Below the pieces are notes generated by a model. It did not search any database. It saw only the letters and a program-made list of their open reading frames with translations, and had not been told where the DNA came from. This document shows positions 1-11,277 of a stretch of 64,000 nt of DNA, piece by piece. Source of the stretch: Petrolisthes cinctipes. Its lineage: Eukaryota > Arthropoda > Malacostraca > Decapoda > Porcellanidae. The position numbers were made by a program, and so were the translations under genes. The first letter of the stretch is position 1, and every line of letters starts with the position of its first letter. The stretch is from positions 806,001-870,000 of the forward strand of contig JAWQEG010000128.1 of the NCBI GenBank assembly GCA_033782935.1, read 5' to 3'.

Positions 1-102
1 TAGGTGCCAAAAGTCGATATCTCAAATTAAGGCCCAAAACACCCAAAAATTCGATATTTAGGGGTCCCAGCAGCGATCTGTACATGCATACTCCGTGTCA
101 GA

Positions 103-117
103 GTATTTTCAAAATAC
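103..117. repeat. Satellite dyad, G/C version
   Basis: GTATTTTCAAAATAC is a perfect inverted repeat with 7-bp arms around one C. It sits in half-unit B of monomers with the CCGTGTTAGA context and recurs across the array. Confidence 0.9.
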
Positions 118-399
118 AGGCCAAAAACATACTGAAAATCGATCTTTTAGGTGCCCAAAAGTCGATATGTGCATGCATCTTCTGGACCCGTTTATATCTC
201 AAATTCTGGCCCTAAACACCCGAAAATTCAATATTTTGGGGTCCCAGAAGCAATCTGTACATGCCTACTCAGTGCTAGAATAATTTCAAAATATAGGCTA
301 AAAATATGCTAAAAATCGATATTTTAGGTGCCCAAAAGTCGATATGTGCATGCATCTTCTGTACTCGTTTATATCTCAAATTCAAGCTCAAAACACCCG

Positions 400-547
400 A
401 AAATTCGATATTTTGGGGTCCCGGAAGCGATCTGTACATGTCTACTCAGTGCTAGAATATTTTCAAAATATAGGCTAAAAACATGCTAAAAATCGATATT
501 TTAGGTGCCAAAAAGTCGATATCTCAAATTCAGTCCCAAAACACCCG
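400..547 (+). repeat. Representative short satellite monomer (148 bp)
   Basis: Half-unit B (400-488, 89 bp) is complete. Half-unit A (489-547) is only 59 bp, because 29 bp between GTCGATAT and CTCAAATT are missing. The lost segment includes the TGCATGCA palindrome and the TACCCG(T)3ATAT stretch. A second short version with GTGCGTAAAGGCGATATC, for example near 3017-3033, is one base shorter (147 bp). Confidence 0.95.
457..471. repeat. Satellite dyad, A/T version
   Basis: ATATTTTCAAAATAT is the same dyad with both outer bases changed (G to A on the left, C to T on the right), so pairing is kept. It sits in monomers with the CAGTGCTAGA context. Confidence 0.9.
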
Positions 548-724
548 AAAATTCGATATTTAGGGGTCCCAGAAGCGATCTGTACATGCCTACTCCGTGT
601 TAGAGTATTTACAAAATACAGGCCCAAATCATGCTCAAAATCGATGTTATAGGTGCCCAAAAGTCGATATGTGCATGCATCTTCAGTACCCGTTTATATC
701 TCAAATTCAGGCTCAAAACACCCG
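548..724 (+). repeat. Representative long satellite monomer (177 bp)
   Basis: This unit runs from the AAAATTCGAT at 548 to just before the same word at 725. It consists of half-unit B (548-636, 89 bp) and half-unit A (637-724, 88 bp). B carries GTCCCAGAAGCGATCTG, the palindrome TGTACA at 581-586 and a TATTT(T/A)CAAAATA dyad. A carries TCGAT(A/G)T, GTCGATATG and the palindrome TGCATGCA at 672-679. Because 177 is 3 x 59, runs of long units keep a reading frame open across unit borders. Confidence 0.95.
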
Positions 725-3700
725 AAAATTCGATATTTTGGGGTCCCAGAAGCGATCTGTACATGCCTACTCCGTGTTAGAGTATTTTCAAAATACAGGC
801 CAAAAACATAATGAAAATCGATCTTTTAGGTGCCCAAAAGTCGATATGTGCATGCATCTTCTGTATCTATTTATATCTCAAATTCTGGCCCTAAACACCC
901 GAAAATTCAATATTTTGGGGTCTCAGAAGCAATCTGTAAATGCCTACTCAGTGCTAGAATATTTTCAAAATATAGGCAAAAAACATGCTAAAAATCGATC
1001 TTTTAGGTGCCAAAGAGTCGATATCTCAAATTAAGGCCCAAAACACCCAAAAATCCGATATTTAGGGGTCCCAGAAGCGATCTGTACATGCATACTCCAT
1101 GTTAGAGTATTTTCAAAATACAGGCTAAAAACATACTAAAAATCGATCTTTTAGGTGCCCAACAGTCGATATGTGCATGCATCTTCTGCACCCGTTTATA
1201 TCTCAAATTCTGGCCCTAAACACCCGAAAATTCGATATTTTTGGGTCCCAGAAGCGATCTCTACATGCCTACTCAGTGCTAGAAAGTTTTCAATATATAG
1301 GCTCAAAACATGCTCAAAATCGATATTTTAGGTGCCAAAAAGTCGATATCTCAAATTCAGTCCAAAAACACCCGAAAATTTGATATTTAGGGGTCCCAGA
1401 AGCGATCTGTACATGCCTACTCCGTGTTAGAGTATTTTCAAAATACAGGCGAAAAACATACTGAAAATCGATCTTTTAGGTGCCCAAAAGTCGATATGTG
1501 CATGCATCTTCTGTACCCGTTTTTATCTCAAATTCTGGCCCTAAACACCCGAAAATTCGATATTTTGGGGTCCCAGAAGCGATATGTACATGCCTACTCC
1601 GTGTTAGAGTATTTACAAAATACAGGCCCAAAACATGCTCAAAATCGATGTTTTAGGTGCCCAAAAGTCGATATGTGCATTCATTTTCAGTACCCGTTTA
1701 TATCTCAAATTCAGGCTCAAAACACCCGAAAATTCGATATTTTGGGGTCCCAGAAGCGATCTGTACATGCCTGCTCCGTGTTAGAGTATTTTCAAAATAC
1801 ATGCCCAAAACATGCTGAAAATCGATATTTTAGATGCCCAAAGTCAATATGTGCATGTATCTTCTGTACCCGTTTATATCTCAAATTCAGGCTCAAAACA
1901 CCCGAAAATTCAATATTTTGGGGTCCCAGAAGCAATCTGTACATGCCTACTCAGTGCTAGAATATTTTCAAAATATAGGCTAAAAACATGCTAAAAATCG
2001 ATCTTTTAGGTGCCAAAAAGTCGATATCTCAAATTCAGTCCCAAAACACTCAAAAATTCAATATTTAGGGGTCCCAGAAGCGATCTGTACATGCCTTCTC
2101 CGTGTTAGAGAATTTTCAAAATACAGGCCAAAAACATTCTGAAAATCGATCTTTTAGGTGCCCAAAAGTCGATATGTGCATGCATCTTCTGTACCCGTTT
2201 ATATCTCAAATACTGGCCCTAAACACCCGAAAATTCGATATTTTGGGGTCCCAGAAGCGATCTGTACATGCCTACTCAGTCCTAGAATATTTTCAAAGTA
2301 TAGGCAAAAAACATGCTAAAAATCGATCTTTTAGGTGCCAAAAAGTCGATATCTCAAATTAAGGCCCAAAACACCAAAAAATTCGATATTTAGGGGTCCC
2401 ACAAGCGATCTTTACATGCATACTCCGTGTTAGAGTATTTTCAAATTACAGGCCAAAAACATACTAAAAATCGATCTTTTAGGTGCCTAACAGTCGATAT
2501 GTGCATGCATCTTCTGTACCCGTTTATATCTCAAATTCTGGCCCTAAACACCCGAAAATTCGATATTTTGGGGTCCCAGAAGCGATCTGTACATGCCTAC
2601 TCCGTGTTAGAGTATTTACAAAATACAGGCCCAAAACATGCTCAAAATCGATGTTTTAGGTGCCCAAAAGTCGATATGTGCATGCATCTTCAGTACCCGT
2701 TTATATCTCAAATTCAGGCTCAAAACACCCGAAAATTCGATATTTTTCGGTCCCAGAAGCGATCTGTACATACTTACACAGTGCTAGAATGTTTTCAAAA
2801 TATAGGCAAAAAACATGCTCAAAATCGATATTTTAGGTGCCCAAAAGTCGATATGTGCATGCATCTTCTGTACTCGTTTATATCTCAATTTCAGGCTCAA
2901 AACACCCGAAAATTCGATATTTTGGGGTCCCAGAAGCAATCTGTACATGCCTACTTAGTGCTAGAATATTTTCAAAATATAGGCTCAAAACATGCTAAAA
3001 ATCGATTATTTAGGTGCGTAAAGGCGATATCTCAATTTCAGGCCCAAAACACCAGAAAATTCGAAATTTTGGGGTCCCAGAAGCGATCTGTACATGCCTA
3101 CTCAGTGCTAGAATTTTTTCAAAATATAGGCTAAAAACGAGCTCAAAATCGATATTTTAGGTGCCCAAAAGTCGATATGTGCATGCATCTTCTGTACTCG
3201 TTTATATCTCAAATTCTTGCTCTAAACACCCGAAAATTCGATATTTTGGGGTCCCAGAAACGATCTGTACATGCCTACTCAGTGCTAGAATGTTTTCAAA
3301 ATATAGGCTCAAAACATGCTCGAAATCGATATTTTAGGCGCCCAAAAGTCGATATGTGCATGCATCTTCTGTACTCGTTTATATCTAAAACTCAGGCTCA
3401 AAAGACCCGAAAATTCGATATTTTGGGGTCCCAGAAGCAATCTGTACATGCCTACTCAGTACTAGAATATTTTCAAAATATAGGCTAAAAACATGCTAAA
3501 AATCGATATTTTAGGTGCCAAAAATTCGATATCTCAAATTAGGGCCCAAAACACCCGAAAATTCGATATTTAGGGGTCCCAGAAGCGATCTGTACATGCC
3601 TACTCAGTGCTAGAATATTTTCAAAATATAGGCTCAAAACATGCTAAAAATCGATATTTTAGGTGCGTAAAGGCGATATCTCAAATTCAGGCCCAAAACA

Positions 3701-6700
3701 CCCGAAAATTCGATATTTAGGGGTCCCAGAAGCGATCTGTACATGCCTACTCCGTGTTAGAGTATTTTCAAAATACAAGCCCAAAACATGCTCAAAATCG
3801 ATGTTTTAGGTGCCCAAAAGTCGATATGTGCATTCATCTTCAGTACCCGTTTATATCTCAAATTCAGGCTCAAAACACCCGAAAAAATCGATATTTTGGG
3901 GTCCCATAAGCAATCTGTACATGCCTACTCATTGCTAGAATATTTTTAAAATATAGGCTAAAAACATGCTAAAAATCGATCTTTTAGGTGCCAAAAAGTC
4001 GATATCTCAAATTCAGTCCCAAAACACCCAAAAATTCGATATTTAGGGGTCACAGAAGCGATCTGTACATGCCTACTCCGTGTTAGAGTATTTTCAAAAT
4101 ACAGGCCAAAAACATACTGAAAATCGATCTTTTAGGTGCCCAAAAGTCGATATGTGCATGCATCTTCTGTACCCGTTTATATCTCAAATTCTGGCCCTAA
4201 ATACCCGAAAATTCGATATTTTGGGGCCCCAGAAGCGATCTGTACATGCCTACTCCGTGTTAGAGTATTTACAAAATACAGGCCCAAAACATGCTCAAAA
4301 TCGATGTTTTAGGTGCCCAAAAGTCGATATGTGCATGCATCTTCAGTACCCGTTTATATCTCAAATTCAGGCTCAAAACACCCGAAAATTCGATATTTTT
4401 GGGTCCCAGAAGCGATCTGTACATACTTACACAGTGCTAGAATGTTTTCAAAATATAGGCAAAAAACATGCTCAAAATCGATATTTTAGGTGCCCAAAAG
4501 TCGATATGTGCATGCATCTTCTGTACTCGTTTATATCTCAATTTCAGGCTCAAAACACCCGAAAATTCGATATTTTGGGGTCCCAGAAGCAATCTGTACA
4601 TGCCTACTTAGTGCTAGAATATTTTCAAAATATAGGCTCAAAACATGCTAAAAATCGATTATTTAGGTGCGTAAAGGCGATATCTCAATTTCAGGCCCAA
4701 AACACCCGAAAATTCGATATTTAGGCGTCCCAGAAGCGATCTGTACATGCCTACTCCTTGGTAGAGTATTTTCAAAATAAAGGCCCAAAACATGCTGAAA
4801 ATCGATATTTTAGATGCCCAAAGTCAATATGTGCATGTATCTTCTGTACCCGTTTTTATCTCAAATTCTGGCCATAAACATCCGAAAATTCAATATTTTT
4901 GGGTCCCAGAAGAGATCTGTACATGCCTACTCAGTGCTAGAATGTTTTCAAAATATAGGCTCAAAACATGCTCAAAATCGATATTTTAGTTGCCCAAAAG
5001 TCGATATGTGCATGCTTCTTCTGTACTCGTTTATATCTCAAATTCAGGCTCAAAACCCCCGAAAATTCAATATTTTGTGGTCCCAGAAGCGATCTGTACA
5101 TGTCTACTCAGTGCTGGAATATTTTAAAAATATAGGCTCAAAACATGCTAAAAATCGATATTTTAGATGCGTAAACGCGATATCACAAATTCAGGCCCAA
5201 AACACCCGAAAATTCGATATTTAGGGGTCCCAGAAGCGATCTGTACACGCCTACTCCGTGTTAGAGTATTTTCAAAATTCAGGCCCAAAACATGCTGAAA
5301 AACGATATTTTTGGTGCCCAAAGTCAATATGTGTATGCATCTTCTACACCCGTTTATATCCCAAATTCAACCTCAAAACACCCAAAAATTCGATATTTAT
5401 GGGTCCCAGAAGCGATCTGTACATGCCTACTCAGTGCTAGAATGTTTTTTTAAAAATATAGGCTCAAAACATGCTCAAAATCGATATTTTAGGTGCCCAA
5501 AAGTCGATATGTGCATGAATCTTCTGTACTCGTTTATATCTCAATTTCAGGCTCAAAACACCCGAAAATTCGATATTTTGGGGTCCCAGAAGCGATCTGT
5601 ACATGCCTACTCCTTGTTAGAGTATTTTCAAAATACAGGCCCAAAACATGCTGAAAATCGATATTTTAGATGCCAAAAGTCAATATGTGCATGCATCTTC
5701 TGTACCCGTTTATATCTCAAATTCTGGCCCTAAACACCCGAAAATTCAATATTTTTGGGTCCCAGAAGCGATCTGTACATGCCTACTCAGTGCTAGAATG
5801 TTTTCAAAATATAGGCTTAAAACATGCTCAAAATCGATATTTTAGTTGCCCAAAAGTCGATATGTGCATGCATCTTCTGTACTCGTTTATATCTCAAATT
5901 CAGGCTCAAAACCCCCGAAAATTCAATATTTTGGAGTCCCAGAAGCGATCTGTACATGCCTACTCAGTGCTAGAATATTTTAAAAATATAGGCTCACAAC
6001 ATGCTAAAAATCGATATTTTAGGTGCGTAAAGGCTATCCTCAAATTCAGGCCCAAAACACCCGAAAATTCGATATTTTGTGGTCCCAGAAGCGATCTGTA
6101 CATGCCTACTCCGTGTTAGAGTATTTTCAAAATACAGGCTCAAAACATGCTCAAAATCGATGTTTTAGGTGCCCAAAAGTCGATATATGCATGCATCTTC
6201 AGAACCAGTTTATATCTCAAATTCAGGCTCAAAACACCCGAAAAATCGATATTTTGGGGTCCCAGAAGCGATCTGTACATGCCTACTCCGTGTTAGAGTA
6301 TTTTTAAAATACAGGCCCAAAACATGCTGAAAATCGATATTTTAGATGCCCAAAGTCAATTTGTGTATGTATCTTCTGTACCCGTTTATATCTCAAATTC
6401 AGGTTTCAAAACACCCGAAAATTCAATATTTTGGGGTCCCAGAAGCAATCTGTACATGGCTACTCAGGGCTAGAATATTTTCAAAATATAGGCTAAAAAC
6501 ATACTAAAAATCGATCTTTTAGGTGCCAAAAAGTCGATATCTCAAATTCAGGCCCAAAACACCCGAAAATTCGATATTTTGGTGTCCCAGAAGCGATCTG
6601 TACATGCCTACTCCGTGTTAGAGTATTTTCAAATTACAGGCCCAAAACATACTCAAAATCGATGTTTTAGGTGCCCAAAAGCCGATATGTGCATGCATCA

Positions 6701-9700
6701 TCAGTACCCGTTTATATCTCAAATTCATGCTCAAAATACCCGAAAATTCGATATTTTGGGGTCCGAGAAGCGATCTGTACATGCCTACTCAGTGCTAGAA
6801 TGTTTTCAAAATATAGGCTAAAAACAAGCTCAAAATCGATATTTTAGTTGCCCAAAAGTCGATATGTGCATGCATCTTCTGTACTCGTTTATATCTCAAA
6901 TTCTTGCTCTAAACACCCAAAAATTCGATATTTTTGGGTCTCAGAAACGATCTGTACATGCCTACTCAGTGCTAGAATGTTTTCAAAATATAGGCTCAAA
7001 ACAGGCTCGAAATCGATATTTTAGGTGCCCAAAAGTCGATATGTGCATGCATCTTCTTTACTCGTTTATATCGCAAATTCAGGCTCAAAAGACCCGAAAA
7101 TTCGATATTTTGGGGTCCCAGAAGCAATCTGTACATGCCTACTCAGTACTAGAATATTTTCAAAATATAGGCTAAAAACATGCTAAAAATCGATATTTTA
7201 GGTGCCAAAAATTCGATATATCAAATTAGGGCCCAAAACACCCGAAAATTCGATATTTAGGGGTCCCAGAAGCGATCTGTACATGCCTAGTCAGTGCTAG
7301 AATATTTTCAAAATATAGGCTCAAAACATGCTAAAAATCGATATTTTAGGTGCGTAAAGGCGATATCTCAAATACAGGCCCAAAACACCCGAAAATTCGA
7401 TATTTAGGGGTCCCAGAAGCGATCTGTACATGCCTACTCCGTGTTAGAGTATTTTCAAAATACAAGCCCAAAACATGCTCAAAATCGATGTTTTAGGTGC
7501 CCAAAAGTCGATATGTGTATTCATCTTCAGTACCCGTTTATATCTCAAATTCAGGCTCAAAACACCCGAAAAAATCGATATTTTGGGGTCCCAAAGGCAA
7601 TCTGTACATGCCTACTCATTGCTAGAATATTTTTAAAATATAGGCTAAAAACATGCTAAAAATCGATCTTTTAGGTGCCAAAAAGTCGATATCTCAAATT
7701 CAGGCCCAAAACACCCAAAAATTCGATATTTAGGGGTCACTGAAGCGATCTGTACATGCCTACTCCGTGTTAGAGTATTTTCAAAATACAGGCCAAAAAC
7801 ATACTGAAAATCGATCTTTTAGGTGCCCAAAAGTCGATATGTGCATGCATCTTCTGTATCCATTTATATCTCAAATTCTGGCCCTAAACACCCGAAAATT
7901 CAATATTTTGGGGTCCCAGAAGCAATCTGTACATGCCTACTCAGTGCTAGAATATTTTCAAAATATAGGCTAAAAACATGCTAAAAATCGATATTTTAGG
8001 TGCCAAAAGGTCGATATCTCAAATTAAGACCCAAAACACCGGAAAATTCGATATTTAGGGGTCCCAGATGGGATCTGTACATGCCTACTCCGTGTTAGAG
8101 TATTTTCAAAATACAGGCCAAAAACATACTGAAAATCGATCTTTTAGGTGCCTAACAGTCGATATGTGCATGCATCTTCTGTACCCGTTTATATCTCAAA
8201 TTCTGGCCCTAAACACCCGAAAATTCGATATTTTTGGGTCCCAGAAGCGATCTCTACATGCCTACTCAGTGCTAGAATGTTTTCAAAATATAGGCTCAAA
8301 ACATGCTCAAAATCGATATTTTAGGTGCCCAAAAGTCGATATGTGCATGCATCTTCTGTACTCGTTTATATCTCAAATTCAAGCTCAAAACACCCGAAAA
8401 TTCGATATTTTGGGGTCCCAGAAGCGATCTGTACATGCCTACTCAGTGCTAGAATATTTTCAAAATATATGCTAAAACATGCTAAAAATCGATCTTTTAG
8501 GTGCCAAAAAGTCAATATCTCAAATTCAGTTCCAAAACACCCGAAAATTCGATATTTAGGGGTCCCAGAAGCTATCTGTACTTGCCTACTCCGTGTTAGA
8601 GTATTTTCAAAATACAGTCGAAAAACATACTGAAAATCGATCTTTTAGGTGCCCAAAAGTCGATATGTGGATGCATCTTCTGTACCCGTTTATATCTCAA
8701 ATTCTGGCCCTAAACACCCGAAAATTCGATATTTTGGGGTCCCAGAAGCGATCTGTACATGCCTACTCCGTGTTAGAGTATTTACAAAATACAGGCCCAA
8801 AACATGCTGAAAATCGATGTTTTAGGTGCCCAAAAGTCGATATGTGCATGCATCTTCAGTACCCGTTTATATCTCAAATTCAGGCTCAAAACACCCGAAA
8901 ATTCGATATTTTTGGGTCCCAGAAGCGATCTGTACATGCCTACTCCGTGTTAGATTTTTTTTTAAAATACAGGTCCAAAACATGCTGAAAATCAATATTT
9001 TTGGTGCCCAAAGTCAATATGTGTATGCATCTTCTACACCCGTTTATATCCCAAATTCAACCTCAAAACACCCAAAAATTCGATATTTATGGGTCCCAGA
9101 AGCGATCTGTACATGCCTACTCAGTGCTAGAATGTTTTCAAAATATAGGCTCAAAACATGCTCAAAATCGATATTTTAGGTACCCAAAAGTCGATATGTG
9201 CATGCATCTTCTGTACTCGTTTATATCTCAATTTCAGGCTCAAAACACCCGAAAATTCAATATTTTGGGGTCCCAGAAGCAATCTGTACATGCCTACTTA
9301 GTGCTAGAATATTTTCAAAATATAGGCTCAAAACATGCTAAAAATCGATATTTTAGGTGCGTAAAGGCGATATCTCAAATTCAGACCCAAAACACCCGAA
9401 AATTCGATATTTTGGGGTCCCTGAAGCGATCTGTACATGCCTACTCCGTGTTAGAGTATTTTTAAAATACAGGCCCAAAACATGCTGAAAATCGATATTT
9501 TAGATGCCCAAAGTCAATTTGTGTATGTTTCTTCTGTACCCGTTTATATCTTAAATTCAGGTTTCAAAACACCCGAAAATTCAATATTTTGGAGTCCTAG
9601 AAGCAATCTGTACATGCCTACTCAGGGCTAGAATATTTTCAAAATATAGGCTAAAAACATGCTAAAAATCGATATTTTAGGTGCCAAAAAGTCGATATCT

Positions 9701-11277
9701 CATATTAAGGCCCAAAACACCCGACAATTCGATATTTAGGGGTCCCAGAAGCGATTTGTACATGCCTACTCCGTGTTAGAGTATTTTCAAAATACAGGCC
9801 AAAAACATACTGAAAATCGATCTTTTAGGTGCCCAAAAGTCGATTTGTGCATGCATCTTCTGTACCCGTTTATATCTCAAATTCTGGCCCTAAACACCCG
9901 AAAATTCAATATTTTGGGGTCCCAGAAGCAATCTGTACATGCCTACTCAGTGCTAGAATATTTTAAAAATATAGGCTAAAAACATGCTAAAAATCGATCT
10001 TTTAGGTGCCAAAAAGTCGATATCTCAAATTTAGTCCCAAAACACCCGAAACTTCGATATTTAGGGGTCCCAGAAGCGATCTGTACATGCCTACTCCGTG
10101 TTAGAGTATTTTCAAAATACAGGCCAAAAACATATTGAAAATCAAACTTTTAGGTGCCCAAAAGTCGATATGTGCATGCATCTTCTGTACCCGTTTATAT
10201 CTCAAATTCTGGCCCTAAACACCCGAAAATTCAATATTTTGGGGTCCCAGAAGCAATCTGTACATGCCTCTTCAGTGCTAGAATATTTTTAAAATATAGG
10301 CTAAAAAACATACTAAAAATCGATATTTTAGGTGCCAAAAAGTCGATATCTCAAATTAAGGCCCAAAACACCCGAAAATTCGATATTTAAGGGTCCCAGA
10401 AGCGATCTGTACATGCCTACTCCGTGTTAGAGTATTTTCAAAATACAGGCCCAAAACATGCTCAAAATCGATGTTTTAGGTGCCAAAAAGTCGATATGTG
10501 CATGCATCTTCAGTACCCGTTTATATCTCAAATTCAGGCTCAAAACCCCCGAAAATTTAATATTTTGGGGTCCCAGAAGCAATCTGTACATGCCTACTCA
10601 GTGCTAGAATATTTTCAAAATATAGGCTAAAAACATGCTAAAAATCGATATTTTAGGTGCGTAAAGTCGATATCTCAAATTCAGGCCCAAAACACTGGAA
10701 ATTTCGATATTTTGGGGTCCCAGAAGCGATCTGTAAATGCCTACTCCTTGTTAGAGTATTTTCAAAATACAGGCCCAAAACATGCTCAAAATCGATGTTT
10801 TAGGTGCCCAAAAGTCGATATGTGCATGTATCTTCTGTACCCGTTTATATCTCAAATTCTGGCCGTAAACACCCGAAAATTCAATATTTTGGGGTCCCAG
10901 AAGCAATCTGTACATGCCTACTCAGTGCTAGAATATTTTCAAAATATAGGCTAAAAAAATTGTAAAAATCGATATTTTAGGTGCGTAAAGGCGATATCTC
11001 AAATTCAGGCCCAAAACACCCGAAAATTCAATATTTTTGGGTCCCAGAAGCGATCTGTACATGGTTACTCAGTGCTAGAATGTTTTCAAAATATAGGCTC
11101 AAAACATGCTCAAAATCGATATTTTAGGTGCCCAAAAGTCGATATGTGCATACATCTTCAGTACCCGTTTATATCTCAAAATCAGGCTCAAAACACCCGA
11201 AAATTCGATATTTTGGGGTCCCAGAAGCGATCTGTACATGCCTACTCAGTGCTAGAATATTTTCAAAATATAGGCTA

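Larger units (their letters stand above)
1..11277. repeat. Left satellite zone: irregular monomer order, ~3.69-kb diverged copies
   Basis: The long/short order is irregular here. Related blocks lie about 3,687-3,690 bp apart: 3177 onward matches 6864 onward, and 5311 onward matches 9001 onward. These copies show several substitutions and small indels, such as an extra T-run at 5443-5450, more than the copies in the centre of the array. A 1,653-bp spacing links 2427-3050 to 4080-4700. The higher divergence suggests older duplications or less homogenisation. Confidence 0.75.

Noticed and set aside
1..11277. Interpretation of the left zone as a different satellite family
   Set aside because: The same monomer words and the same 177/148 spacing are present; only the order and divergence differ.
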